A stretch of 64,000 nucleotides of DNA from Anaerofustis butyriciformans (lineage in GTDB: Bacteria > Bacillota > Clostridia > Eubacteriales > Anaerofustaceae): the NCBI RefSeq assembly GCF_036289385.1, contig NZ_JAYFFH010000005.1:62001-126000 (forward strand). The letters are read 5' to 3'. A program made the translations under genes and the position numbers. Under the pieces are notes generated by a model. It did no database searches. It was given only the letters and a program-made list of their open reading frames with translations, and was not told where the DNA came from. Shown piece after piece: positions 52,993 through 61,616 of the stretch (the stretch's first letter is position 1; every line of letters begins with the position of its first letter).

Positions 52993-53944
52993 ATTTCCAT
53001 GAATTTTGTATGTTTTCAAGTATTTCTACGTTATGTATTGTCATTTCTTTTGTTATAACATCACTTGTTAATTTGCCTTCTATAATACAACTATTAAAAT
53101 GATTAATTTCATATGTCATTTCACATGTAGCAGGATGATAAACTTCTTCATTATCTCTGTCATCATAATAGTGTATTGTCATTTTATCAGCTTTATAGAA
53201 GTTATCCATTTCAATGTAACCTTCACTTCCATAGATAAACAATTTGTTTAATAATTTAACATATCCTGATATTTTGCTTGTAGCTAGAGTATCATTTCCT
53301 ATTTTAAAGTTAAGCGTGCATTCTTTGTCCCCGCCAAATTCTTCGCTTTTAAGTCTCATTCCAAAGTATTCGCTTATTGGTTTACCTAAAACATATTCGA
53401 TATATTCTATACAATATACTGCATTTGTGAAAAATACTCCGCCGCCTTTTGATAAATCAAGAGTCCAAGCATTGTAATCTCCAGGGAAAGAAGTCGCAAA
53501 GTCCATAAGACCTATTTCACCGATTTGTTTTTCTTTAATTATTTCTTTTACTTTATTTGTAACAGGAAGAAAAACTTCTTTTTGTGCTTCTGCCAAAAAT
53601 AGATTTTTTTCTTTTGCAAGTTCAAATAATTCTTCTGCTTGTTTTTTTTCTAAAACCAATGGTTTTTCGCAAACTACATGTTTGCCTGCGTTTAATGCAT
53701 CTTTAATATTTTGATAATGAGCAAAGTTTATAGTTGCTATATATATTACATCAACTTCATCATCATTATATAATTCTTCATAGCTTCCGTAGTATTTTCC
53801 TATATTTAATTCTTCTGCTTTTTGTTTTGCTTTTTCTTCTCCTCTTGAAGCTATTGCAACAACTTCTCCGTTTTCGCTTTCTCTTACACCTTTTACAAAT
53901 CTTGGAACTATCGACGCTGTGCTTAATATCCCGTATTTAACCAT
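52991..53944 (-). CDS. Gfo/Idh/MocA family oxidoreductase
   Basis: A 317-residue NAD(P)-dependent dehydrogenase. The Rossmann start KYGILSTASIVPRFVKG has Ser/Thr in place of the usual GxGxxG glycine, as in the subgroup with trans-1,2-dihydrobenzene-diol dehydrogenase. HVVCEKPLVLEKKQAEEL carries the conserved Glu-Lys-Pro, and LSKGGGVFFTNAVYCIEYI is the C-terminal catalytic-region segment. The substrate is unknown and the neighbours do not suggest one. It is separate in sequence type from the WbpB-like member at 10281. Confidence 0.85.
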   Translation of the reverse strand: MVKYGILSTASIVPRFVKGVRESENGEVVAIASRGEEKAKQKAEELNIGKYYGSYEELYNDDEVDVIYIATINFAHYQNIKDALNAGKHVVCEKPLVLEKKQAEELFELAKEKNLFLAEAQKEVFLPVTNKVKEIIKEKQIGEIGLMDFATSFPGDYNAWTLDLSKGGGVFFTNAVYCIEYIEYVLGKPISEYFGMRLKSEEFGGDKECTLNFKIGNDTLATSKISGYVKLLNKLFIYGSEGYIEMDNFYKADKMTIHYYDDRDNEEVYHPATCEMTYEINHFNSCIIEGKLTSDVITKEMTIHNVEILENIQNSWK

Positions 53945-54013
53945 TTTACTATCTCCTCATATTTTATATAGATAATTATACACTAAATAGATTTATTACT
54001 AAAGTATAACTTC

Positions 54014-54042
54014 TTGAATTTGAATAATTTAAAGGGTATAAT
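54014..54042 (+). promoter_or_regulatory. Sigma-A promoter of the sirtuin-like gene
   Basis: TTGAAT (54014-54019), a 17-base spacer and a perfect TATAAT (54037-54042), 35 bases before the ATG at 54078. Confidence 0.78.
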
Positions 54043-54077
54043 TATATAATAAATTTTTAAGATAAGGGATGATAAAA

Positions 54078-54626
54078 ATGATTATAGCGTTTACCGGAGC
54101 AGGTATATCAAAACAAAGTAATATTCCGACTTTTATGGAAAGACCTGATGTAAGAGAAAAACTGTTTAGAGATTTTGCCATATTACATCCAAAAGAATAT
54201 AACGAAACAATCAGACAATTAAAAGCAAATATGAATGGAGCTGAGCCTAATGATGCTCATTATGCTTTAAGTGAATACAATATTCCAATTATTACAATGA
54301 ATATAGATGGACTCCATACAAAAGCAGGAAGCGAACCTTTGGAGCTTCATGGGGGGCTGCCTGAAGATGACGAAATGGATATAGCATATAAATTACGCAA
54401 TAAGCCTGTTTTATATGGAGATCCAGCTCCTAATTATCAAAAGGCTTATGAACTTGTTTCTACAATGAAACCTGGAGATGTATTTCTTGTTATAGGCTGC
54501 TCTTATCATACTGCTATTGCTTGTGATTTAAGAGAAGTAGCAAAAAGCAGAGGTGCAAAAATTGTAGAGATACAAGAAGATGCTCAAAAAAATGTAAGAA
54601 AAGTATTAGAAGAATTGACAAAATAA
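54078..54626 (+). CDS. Short sirtuin-like protein without zinc module
   Basis: A 182-residue divergent Sir2-fold protein. Conserved NAD-binding elements remain: IIAFTGAGISKQSNIPTF, PNDAHYALSEY, TMNIDGLHTKAGSEP and the catalytic-type His in ELHGGLPED. The usual Cys4 zinc-ribbon between the His motif and the GDPAPNYQKAYE segment is absent, and the protein is about 60 residues shorter than typical sirtuins. The Arg of IPTFR is Met here. ATG 54078 is preferred over ATG 54069, which abuts the AAGGG ribosome binding site. It may be a deacylase, ADP-ribosyltransferase or NAD-binding relic. A 92-residue unknown and lipoate ligase follow. Confidence 0.7.
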   Translation: MIIAFTGAGISKQSNIPTFMERPDVREKLFRDFAILHPKEYNETIRQLKANMNGAEPNDAHYALSEYNIPIITMNIDGLHTKAGSEPLELHGGLPEDDEMDIAYKLRNKPVLYGDPAPNYQKAYELVSTMKPGDVFLVIGCSYHTAIACDLREVAKSRGAKIVEIQEDAQKNVRKVLEELTK

Positions 54627-54681
54627 AAAATAATATCTTGGGAAAGAATATTATTATATTGTTTTCTTAGGAGGTAAGATT

Positions 54682-54960
54682 ATGAAAGACGATTATTTGC
54701 AAGGTATATTGGTTGCTAATAAGAAACTTGGCGTTCTTGGTTGTAGTCAAGATGTATTTACACAACTTGAAAAATACAATGATGAATTTTTAGATGACCT
54801 TTTAAATGCTCTTGTAAAGTTTACAATGATTGAAACAAACGGTGTTGTAAATAAGTTTGCAAGATATGATACTTGTGTAGGTAATATTACAATATATACT
54901 AAAAAAGGACCAAATGACGAAGTGTATACAAATATATTATTTTCCGGAGAGATTATTTAG
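54682..54960 (+). CDS. Small protein of unknown function
   Basis: A 92-residue soluble protein that I do not recognise. It starts MKDDYLQGILVANKKLGVLG, is acidic in the middle (LEKYNDEFLDDLLNAL) and ends in a beta-rich stretch. It contains two cysteines. AGGAGGT precedes the ATG with good spacing, and the lplA start lies three bases beyond its stop, so it is a real gene co-transcribed with lplA. It is not a GcvH-like lipoyl domain: no lysine in a lipoyl hairpin context is seen. Confidence 0.7.
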   Translation: MKDDYLQGILVANKKLGVLGCSQDVFTQLEKYNDEFLDDLLNALVKFTMIETNGVVNKFARYDTCVGNITIYTKKGPNDEVYTNILFSGEII

Positions 54961-54963
54961 ATT

Positions 54964-55965
54964 ATGAAATATATAAAAACTGACTTTAAAGTACCTTACT
55001 ATAACATGGCTTTTGAAAATTATGTAATGAATAATGATAAGTTCGATGATGATTATTTCTTTTTTTATATTCACGTTCCTTCAATTATAGTTGGAAAACA
55101 TCAAAATACAATCGAAGAAATAAACAGTGAATATGTAAAAAAGAATAATATCATTGTTGCAAGAAGGAATACGGGAGGAGGAGCAGTGTATCATGATGAA
55201 GGGAATTTGAATTTTTCTTTCATTACAACAAAAAAAGATGATATAAAAGAAATTGATTTTGAAAAATATACTACTCCTGTAATAAAAGCATTAAAGAAAC
55301 TGGGAATTGATGCTGTATTAAGCGGAAGAAACGACATACTTGTTGATGGAAAAAAAATAAGTGGCAATGCGCAGTGTATGAACAAAAAGAAAGTGTTACA
55401 TCATGGAACTATAATGTTTGATGTTAATGTTGAAGCACTTGTTAATGCTTTAAATGTCAGCGATATAAAGATAACTTCAAAGGCAATAAAATCCGTAAGA
55501 AGCAGGGTTTTGAATATTAAAGATATGATAAACAGAGATATGGATATTTATGAATTTAAGGATTTTATTTTAAATGAAATATATAACAATGAGGATATTG
55601 ATGAATACATACTTTCAAAGGAAGATATTGAGAATATAGAAAAACTGGTTAAAGAAAAGTATGGAACTTGGGACTTTAACTATGGATATTCGCCTAAATT
55701 TACAATAAAAAATAAAAAGAAAATAGAGGGCGTAGGTATAATTGATATTATGCTTGATATAAAAAACGGACTTATAAATGATATTAATATAAGCGGAGAT
55801 TATTTTTCTGTTAAAGAAACCAAAGAGCTTGAAGATAATTTAAAAGGTATAAGATATAAAAAAGAAGATGTATTTAAACTTTTAAGTAATATAAATATAT
55901 CTGATTATATTATAAATATTAAAAATGATGATTTTATTAAAATTTTATTTAATGAAAAAGACTGA
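54964..55965 (+). CDS. lplA: Lipoate-protein ligase
   Basis: Activates lipoate with ATP and attaches it to lysines of E2 or GcvH proteins. The catalytic domain has PSIIVGKHQNTIEEIN, ARRNTGGGAVYHDEGNLNFSF (the RRxxGGGAVYHD core), the Lys in VDGKKISGNAQ and HHGTIMFDVN. A C-terminal accessory domain (about 250-333) is present, as in the long LplA class of scavenging enzymes; 333 residues in total. No pyruvate dehydrogenase or glycine cleavage gene is in the window. Confidence 0.93.
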   Translation: MKYIKTDFKVPYYNMAFENYVMNNDKFDDDYFFFYIHVPSIIVGKHQNTIEEINSEYVKKNNIIVARRNTGGGAVYHDEGNLNFSFITTKKDDIKEIDFEKYTTPVIKALKKLGIDAVLSGRNDILVDGKKISGNAQCMNKKKVLHHGTIMFDVNVEALVNALNVSDIKITSKAIKSVRSRVLNIKDMINRDMDIYEFKDFILNEIYNNEDIDEYILSKEDIENIEKLVKEKYGTWDFNYGYSPKFTIKNKKKIEGVGIIDIMLDIKNGLINDINISGDYFSVKETKELEDNLKGIRYKKEDVFKLLSNINISDYIINIKNDDFIKILFNEKD

Positions 55966-55986
55966 GGATAATCAGTCTTTTTTATT
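55957..55986 (+). terminator. Terminator after lplA
   Basis: AAAGACTGA (55957-55965), loop GGATAA, TCAGTCTTT (55972-55980), followed by T's; the lplA stop lies in the left arm. Confidence 0.85.
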
Positions 55987-56135
55987 ATTTTTTTGCTTAA
56001 TGCATATATATTAATATAGTCATTATTAGAATGTCGTTAGAATCTTATAATTATATTAAAAATAACAAATTATATAAAAATTTTACAAATTTTGTGCTAA
56101 TATATGTTTATGTCAAAACGGAGGCGTAATGTAGA

Positions 56136-56660
56136 ATGAAAATATTTCTAAAAAATAATGAAAATAGAATAAAAAAATCAAAATTAGGATTTAGTTTTAC
56201 AACTTTGTTTTTTGGGCCATTTGTACCTTTGTTAAGAGCAGATTTTTTCTGGACATTAATAATGCTTTGCACTTATTTTGTTGTGGGATATATTCAAGAT
56301 AAGTTTAATTTAATTTTACTAAATAGGTCTTTTACTTTGTTATGTATATGGTTTGTAATAAATTTGGTTTTTGCTTTTATTTATAATAGAAACTATGTGA
56401 AAACTCTTCTTTTAAATGGTTTTATGGGATATGATGAGGAAAATGAAGAAAAACTTAAATCAAAAAACATGAGTGTTACAAAAGAACAAATTGAAGAGTA
56501 TCAAAATAAAAAAGAAGAAAAAAGAATTAAGAAAATAAATAAAAGACAACAAAGAGAGGAAAAAGAAAGAGAAAGACTTAGAAGAAAAAAAGAAGCAAAG
56601 CAGCTTAAAAAAGAAGAACAAGAAAAAAAGAATAATGCTAATAAAAATAGCGATAATTAA
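56136..56660 (+). CDS. HrgC-like/DUF2628-like small membrane protein with charged tail
   Basis: A 174-residue protein. The N-terminal half has KLGFSFTTLFFGPFVPLLRADFFW, a pattern seen in HrgC and DUF2628-type proteins, and about three hydrophobic segments (20-38, 42-62, 70-90). The C-terminal half (about 100-174) is a highly charged Lys/Glu/Arg coiled-coil-like tail. The ATG at 56136 is 11 bases from CGGAGG (56119-56124); a closer ATG at 56129 is followed at once by TAG. The function is unknown. Confidence 0.65.
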   Translation: MKIFLKNNENRIKKSKLGFSFTTLFFGPFVPLLRADFFWTLIMLCTYFVVGYIQDKFNLILLNRSFTLLCIWFVINLVFAFIYNRNYVKTLLLNGFMGYDEENEEKLKSKNMSVTKEQIEEYQNKKEEKRIKKINKRQQREEKERERLRRKKEAKQLKKEEQEKKNNANKNSDN

Positions 56661-56672
56661 TATTAAATTATA

Positions 56673-56707
56673 AAAATATACTTATATATTTAAGTATATT
56701 TTTTTGT
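56673..56707 (+). terminator. AT-rich terminator
   Basis: AAAATATACTTA (56673-56684) pairs with TAAGTATATTTT (56691-56702), followed by T's. Confidence 0.65.
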
Positions 56708-56726
56708 ATAAAATAGCGGTGATAAT

Positions 56727-58097
56727 ATGGAAATAAAAGAAAAAATAAAAATTCAGAATAAATTTTTTAATAGCGGCAAGACCTTAGATATTAATTTTAG
56801 AATAGAACTTTTAAATAATTTAAAAATGGGAATTCTTAAAATGGAAGAAGAAATTTGTGAAGCTATAAAAAAAGATTTAGGTAAAAGTTATTATGAAAGT
56901 TATATGTGTGAAATTGGAATGGTTTTAACTGAAATAAACTATATGATAAAACATATAAAGAAATTTAGTAAAATAAAGAAAGTTAAAACACCGATATCAC
57001 AGTTTTATAGTAAAAGTTACAAGGTAAAGGTTCCTTATGGTTTAGTTCTTATTATGAGTCCTTGGAATTATCCTTTTATGCTCACGATTTCTCCTTTAGT
57101 AGATGCAATAAGTGCGGGAAATGTTTGTGTTGTAAAGCCAAGTGCTTATTCAAAATATACAGGTGAAGTATTAAAAAAGCTTCTTGAAAAATATTTGCCT
57201 AAAGAAGTAGTAAGTGTTGCAATTGGAGGAAGAGAAGTAAATAGCTTTTTACTTGATTTAAAATATGATTATATATTTTTTACAGGTAGTGTAAGCGTTG
57301 GGAAACTGGTTATGGAAAAGGCAAGTAAGAATTTAACACCCGTAACGTTAGAACTTGGAGGGAAAAGCCCTTGTGTTGTTGATGAAAATACAAATTTGAA
57401 ACTTGCAGCAAAAAGAATAGTATTTGGCAAATTTTTAAATGCAGGACAAACTTGTGTTGCTCCTGATTATCTAATTGTAAAAGAAAATATAAAAGATAAT
57501 TTTATAGAATTGTTAAAAAATGAAATATCAATTCAATACGGAGAAGAGCCTCTTAAAAATAAAGATTATGTAAAAATAATAAATGAAAAGCATTTTAATA
57601 GAATTGTATCTATGTTAAAAAAAGAAGATATAATTTGGGGAGGGAAAGTTGCCAGAGCAAATTTAAGAATTGAGCCTGCAATAATAGATAATGTAACATT
57701 TGAAAGCGCTTGTATGAAGGAAGAAATATTTGGGCCTATTCTTCCTATAATGACGTTTAAAACAAAAGAAGATATTGTAGAAATAATAAACCATAACAAA
57801 ACTCCATTAGCTTTATATTTGTTTTCTAATAATAAAGCTTTAGAAGATTATATTTTATCAAGAGTTAATTTCGGGGGTGGATGTATAAATGATACCATTG
57901 TTCATCTTACAAACGAATATATGGGGTTTGGAGGAGTAGGTAACAGTGGTATGGGAAGTTATCACGGAGAATATGGGTTTAATACTTTTTCTCATGAAAA
58001 AAGTATACTTAAAAGAAGCAATTTAATTGATATTAATCTAAGATATCAGCCTTATACAAAGAAAAAAGAAAATCTTATAAAAAAAATTTTAAAATAA
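56727..58097 (+). CDS. NAD(P)-dependent aldehyde dehydrogenase
   Basis: A 456-residue class 3-like aldehyde dehydrogenase. The key regions are MSPWNYPF with the oxyanion Asn, the NAD-binding VKPSAYSKYTGEVL, FTGSVSVGKLVMEKA, the Glu in LELGGKSPCVVD, and the catalytic Cys in LNAGQTCVAPDY; EEIFGPILPIM follows. The C-terminal basic tail resembles fatty-aldehyde or short-chain dehydrogenases of Gram-positives. No alcohol dehydrogenase lies nearby. The start lies 9 bases after AGCGGTGA, a weak ribosome binding site. Confidence 0.92.
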   Translation: MEIKEKIKIQNKFFNSGKTLDINFRIELLNNLKMGILKMEEEICEAIKKDLGKSYYESYMCEIGMVLTEINYMIKHIKKFSKIKKVKTPISQFYSKSYKVKVPYGLVLIMSPWNYPFMLTISPLVDAISAGNVCVVKPSAYSKYTGEVLKKLLEKYLPKEVVSVAIGGREVNSFLLDLKYDYIFFTGSVSVGKLVMEKASKNLTPVTLELGGKSPCVVDENTNLKLAAKRIVFGKFLNAGQTCVAPDYLIVKENIKDNFIELLKNEISIQYGEEPLKNKDYVKIINEKHFNRIVSMLKKEDIIWGGKVARANLRIEPAIIDNVTFESACMKEEIFGPILPIMTFKTKEDIVEIINHNKTPLALYLFSNNKALEDYILSRVNFGGGCINDTIVHLTNEYMGFGGVGNSGMGSYHGEYGFNTFSHEKSILKRSNLIDINLRYQPYTKKKENLIKKILK

Positions 58098-58126
58098 AAA
58101 GAAGAGTTTGTACTCTTCTTTTTTGT
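58097..58126. terminator. Bidirectional terminator, ALDH / DUF554
   Basis: AAAAGAAGAGT... pairs with ACTCTTCTTTT (arms about 58098-58107 and 58112-58122), with T-runs on both sides. Confidence 0.85.
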
Positions 58127-58128
58127 TT

Positions 58129-58830
58129 TTAAAAAATTAAAGCATATAAAATAGGGATTAAAAGTCCCGGAAGCATATTTAAAACTTTTATTTCTTTTAT
58201 TTTCATTAAGTCAAGACCGATACATACAATCATTGCATATCCAACCAGACATATGTTATTTATAAGTGCATCAGATAAATAAGGAGATAAATATATTCCA
58301 AGAATTGTTATTGCTCCTTGATAAATTAAAACGGTTAAGCTTGAAAAATATACTCCAAACCCTAAAGTTGAAGCGAATAATATTGCTATTGTTCCGTCAA
58401 GTATTGATTTAGTGAAGAGAATTGTATGATCTCCTATAAGACCGTCATTTAAAGAGCCTATTATTGCCATTGCCCCTGTGCAGAATAAAACCGAAGCAGG
58501 AATAAATCCATCTGAAAATCCTTGTATTGAAAGTTTATTTTCTAATTTTTTTATTATCTGATTTGTCTTATAGTCTATATTTAAGATTTCACCGATAAAC
58601 GTTCCTATTACCAAACTTAAAACAAGTAATAATACATTATTTGATTGTAGTACTCCTTTATTATCTACTGTAATACTAGAAGTGATTATTCCAAGTATGC
58701 CTATTATTACAGTAGAAAGTCCCAGAGCGGTTTTTAAGTTATTCTCTATTCTTTTATTTATAAATTTTTTAAAAAGCATTCCTATGGTACTTCCAAATAA
58801 AATTGCAATAACATTTACTATTGTTCCCAT
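58129..58830 (-). CDS. DUF554 family membrane protein
   Basis: A 233-residue membrane protein with about seven hydrophobic segments. It begins MGTIVNVIAILFGSTIGMLF and includes FCTGAMAIIGSLNDGLIGDH, recognisable DUF554 (YdfK-like) features. It is thought to be a transporter but the substrate is unestablished. It is monocistronic by layout, with a divergent ABC transporter operon on its 5' side. Confidence 0.87.
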   Translation of the reverse strand: MGTIVNVIAILFGSTIGMLFKKFINKRIENNLKTALGLSTVIIGILGIITSSITVDNKGVLQSNNVLLLVLSLVIGTFIGEILNIDYKTNQIIKKLENKLSIQGFSDGFIPASVLFCTGAMAIIGSLNDGLIGDHTILFTKSILDGTIAILFASTLGFGVYFSSLTVLIYQGAITILGIYLSPYLSDALINNICLVGYAMIVCIGLDLMKIKEIKVLNMLPGLLIPILYALIF

Positions 58831-59004
58831 TTATTACCTCTTTGCCATATTAAGTTATTGATTGTTTTAATTTCATAATTAATATTTGTATCTAATATAT
58901 TACTATTAAAATTTTTGTTTTTCAATAAAAGACTTTTTATATAAGTACAAAATTAAATAAATCAGCATACTATAATGGTGAATAACAATTTGGGAGGTAG
59001 TACA

Positions 59005-60000
59005 TTGAAAAAGATTATTGCACTTTTAGTTAGTGCGTTTGTTTGCTTATCTTGTTTTATTGGGTGTGGAAACAATAAAGATGAGGGACTTGCAACTGTG
59101 AAAGTCAGCGAAGTTGCTCGTTCAATCTTTTATGCACCTCAATATGCGGCAATTAGTCTTGGATATTTTGAAGAAGAAGGTATAAATATTGAGCTTACAA
59201 CAGCACAGGGAGCCGATAAAGTAACTGCTGCGGTTTTAAGCGGGGATAGTGATATTGGGTTTTGCGGTCCGGAAGCAACAATTTATGTTATGCAGGGAGG
59301 TCAAGAGGATTATTTAATAAACTTTGCTCAAGTAACAAAAAAAGATGGATCATTTTTAGTTGGTAGAGAAGACAGTAAAGGTAATTTTAAATATTCTGAT
59401 TTAATAGGAAAACATATTATTGCAGGAAGAGCCGGTGGTGTTCCTGAAATGACTCTTGAATATGTACTTAAAAAGAACGGTTTAGATATTAAAAAAGATG
59501 TGACATTAGATACCTCAGTGCAATTTGCTGCAATGGCAGGAACTTTTGTAGGAGGAACCGGTGATTATGTAGCATTGTTTGAACCTAGTGCAACAGAAGT
59601 TGAAGAAAATAAACAAGGATATGTTCTTAAGTCAATAGGTGAAGAAAGCGGTGAAGTTCCTTATACCGTATATAATGCAAGAAAAGGGTTTATAGAAGAA
59701 AATCCAAATCTTATTCAAAGTTTTACAAATGCTGTTTCTAAAGGTTTAAAATACGTAAATAGCGCAAGCAGTGAGGAAATTGCAGATAACATAGCAGAAT
59801 TTTTCCCTGATACAGATAAAGATACTTTAGTTAAAGTAATTGACAGATATAAAAGTATTGATGCATGGAATAATACACCTGTTATAACACAAGATGCTTT
59901 TAACAGACTTCAAGAAATTATGACAATGGCTGGACAGCTTGATGAAAAAGCAGCATATGAAGATTTGGTAAATACTACATTTGCAGAGAAAACAAAATAA
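59005..60000 (+). CDS. ABC transporter substrate-binding lipoprotein (NMT1/THI5/SsuA type)
   Basis: A 331-residue periplasmic-binding-like lipoprotein. The signal peptide (MKKIIALLVSAFVCLSC) and a lipobox-type Cys17 or Cys21 are followed by RSIFYAPQYAAISLGYFEEEG and ELTTAQGADKVTAAVLSGDSD, the usual SsuA/THI5 core, with a later GRAGGVPEMTLEYVLKKNG. TTG 59005 is chosen: GGGAGGT (58992-58998) lies 6 bases upstream, while the ATG at 58975 lies inside a possible -10. Substrates of this family include sulfonates, nitrate and pyrimidine precursors; no riboswitch is seen to point to thiamine. Confidence 0.87.
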   Translation: MKKIIALLVSAFVCLSCFIGCGNNKDEGLATVKVSEVARSIFYAPQYAAISLGYFEEEGINIELTTAQGADKVTAAVLSGDSDIGFCGPEATIYVMQGGQEDYLINFAQVTKKDGSFLVGREDSKGNFKYSDLIGKHIIAGRAGGVPEMTLEYVLKKNGLDIKKDVTLDTSVQFAAMAGTFVGGTGDYVALFEPSATEVEENKQGYVLKSIGEESGEVPYTVYNARKGFIEENPNLIQSFTNAVSKGLKYVNSASSEEIADNIAEFFPDTDKDTLVKVIDRYKSIDAWNNTPVITQDAFNRLQEIMTMAGQLDEKAAYEDLVNTTFAEKTK

Positions 60001-60017
60001 ATAAAGGAGTATGAGTG

Positions 60018-60779
60018 ATGAGAAAACCTTTATTGGAAATTAGAGATTTGGTGAAAAACTTTCATACGAAAAACAGCATAATAACTGCAGTAGAAGGGTT
60101 TTCTCTGGATGTATATGAAGGTGAATTTATAGCTTTGGTAGGTCCAAGCGGTTGTGGAAAAAGTACTATTTTATCGATGCTTTCTAATTTGATTAAGCCA
60201 AGCAGCGGTACTTTTGCCATAAACAAACAAAACCCTACAATAGGTTATATGCTGCAACAAGATGAATTGTTTCCTTTTCGTACCATATTAAGTAATGCAT
60301 TACTTGGTCTTGAAATAAGATCAAGAGGAAAAATAGATGATAAAGATAAAAAATATGTAATGGAACTTTTAAAAATGTATGGTTTGGAAAATTTCATAAA
60401 TGCTTATCCAAAGCAATTATCAGGAGGAATGAGGCAGAGAGTTGCTTTAATAAGAACTCTTGCTCTAAAACCCGATATACTTTTGCTTGATGAACCATTT
60501 TCAGCTCTCGATTATCAAACAAGGCTTGCCGTAAGTGAAGATATAAGTTTGGCTATAAGAAGAAGTAATAAAACTGCAATACTTGTTACTCATGATTTAT
60601 CAGAGGCTATTTCTTTGGCTGACAGGGTGGTTGTAATTTCTCAAAGACCGGCAAATATAAAAAATATATATGAAATTAATCTTTCCGTTGATTCTTTAAG
60701 TCCAGTTGAAAGGCGTAAAGCAAAGGAATTTGCTGATTATTATGATAAAATATGGAGGGATTTGGATGTGCATATATGA
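60018..60779 (+). CDS. ABC transporter ATP-binding protein (SsuB/TauB type)
   Basis: A 253-residue nucleotide-binding subunit with Walker A GPSGCGKSTIL, Q-loop MLQQDELFPF, signature LSGGMRQRVAL, Walker B ILLLDEPFSALD and the switch His in LVTHDLSEA. The signature and EPFSALDYQTR pattern are of the nitrate/sulfonate/taurine importer family. ATG 60018 is preferred: AAAGGAG (60003-60009) lies 8 bases upstream. It partners with the lipoprotein upstream and the permease that overlaps its 3' end. Confidence 0.94.
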   Translation: MRKPLLEIRDLVKNFHTKNSIITAVEGFSLDVYEGEFIALVGPSGCGKSTILSMLSNLIKPSSGTFAINKQNPTIGYMLQQDELFPFRTILSNALLGLEIRSRGKIDDKDKKYVMELLKMYGLENFINAYPKQLSGGMRQRVALIRTLALKPDILLLDEPFSALDYQTRLAVSEDISLAIRRSNKTAILVTHDLSEAISLADRVVVISQRPANIKNIYEINLSVDSLSPVERRKAKEFADYYDKIWRDLDVHI

Positions 60780-61575
60780 TGATTTAAAGAAAAAAGAACA
60801 TGAAAATTTCTTAAAAAATATAAAAAAAGAAAATTTTATAGTTTTGTTTTGGAAAGTTGCGATTTTAGTATGTTTTGTTTTGATTTGGGAACTAAGTGCA
60901 AAAATGGGATGGATTAATCAATTTATTACATCTTCTCCAAGTAGAATTTTTAAAACAATAGTGGATTTAATAAAAACAAACGGGCTTTATAATCACCTCT
61001 TTATTACAACTTTTGAAACTGTAATGGGTTTTAGTATAGGTACAATTCTTGGAACGATAATAGCAATGATGTTATGGTGGAGTGATAGGCTTGCAAAGGT
61101 ACTTGATCCTTATTTGGTTGTGTTAAATGCTTTACCTAAAGTAGCATTAGGTCCGGTAATAATCGTATGGGCCGGAGCAGGAATGGGTTCTATTTTAATT
61201 ATGACTCTTGCAATTTCAATTGTTGCAACAATAATAGGTGTATATTCCGGATTTATGCAAGTCGAGGAAGAAAAGATAATACTGCTTAAGACTTTTAATG
61301 CAACAAAGATGCAAATTTTTTCAAAAGCAGTTTTTCCTTCAAGTATAGAAAATATAATAAATGCTTTAAAAATAAACGTAGGTCTTTCATGGGTAGGCGT
61401 TATAATGGGAGAATTTCTTGTAAGTAAAGAGGGTCTTGGGTACTTAATTGTCTATGGTTCACAGGTATTTAATCTTGATCTTGTTATGGCAGGAGTCGTT
61501 ATTTTATCGGCTGTTGCAGGAATTATGTATTTTTTAGTTTCATTCTTAGAGAAAAAAATCATTAAATATAATTAA
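60766..61575 (+). CDS. ABC transporter permease (SsuC/TauC type)
   Basis: A 269-residue permease with six membrane helices; the family EAA-like cytoplasmic loop is NALPKVALGPVIIVWAGAG and GFMQVEEEKIILLKTFNATK. ATG 60766 is used because GGAGG (60754-60758) lies 7 bases upstream; it overlaps the ATPase gene by 14 bases. With the lipoprotein and ATPase it forms a complete importer. Confidence 0.92.
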   Translation: MCIYDDLKKKEHENFLKNIKKENFIVLFWKVAILVCFVLIWELSAKMGWINQFITSSPSRIFKTIVDLIKTNGLYNHLFITTFETVMGFSIGTILGTIIAMMLWWSDRLAKVLDPYLVVLNALPKVALGPVIIVWAGAGMGSILIMTLAISIVATIIGVYSGFMQVEEEKIILLKTFNATKMQIFSKAVFPSSIENIINALKINVGLSWVGVIMGEFLVSKEGLGYLIVYGSQVFNLDLVMAGVVILSAVAGIMYFLVSFLEKKIIKYN

Positions 61576-61581
61576 AATATA

Positions 61582-61610
61582 TTGAAAAATTTTCACTTAT
61601 CGTATATAAT
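61582..61610 (+). promoter_or_regulatory. Sigma-A promoter downstream of the ABC operon
   Basis: TTGAAA (61582-61587), a 17-base spacer and a perfect TATAAT (61605-61610). The start near 61617 lies only about 33 bases before a strong terminator hairpin, so it either makes a short RNA or an attenuated leader for the downstream genes. Confidence 0.78.
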
Positions 61611-61616
61611 AAATAT

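Noticed and set aside
54682..54960. GcvH-like lipoyl carrier as the partner of lplA
   Set aside because: The protein is too short and shows no lipoyl-domain hairpin with a central lysine.
58831..58974. TPP or other riboswitch upstream of the NMT1-type ABC importer
   Set aside because: No TPP-box segments (CUGAGA, ACCUGAUC-like) are present, and the likely transcript leader is only about 20 bases. The substrate is left unassigned.
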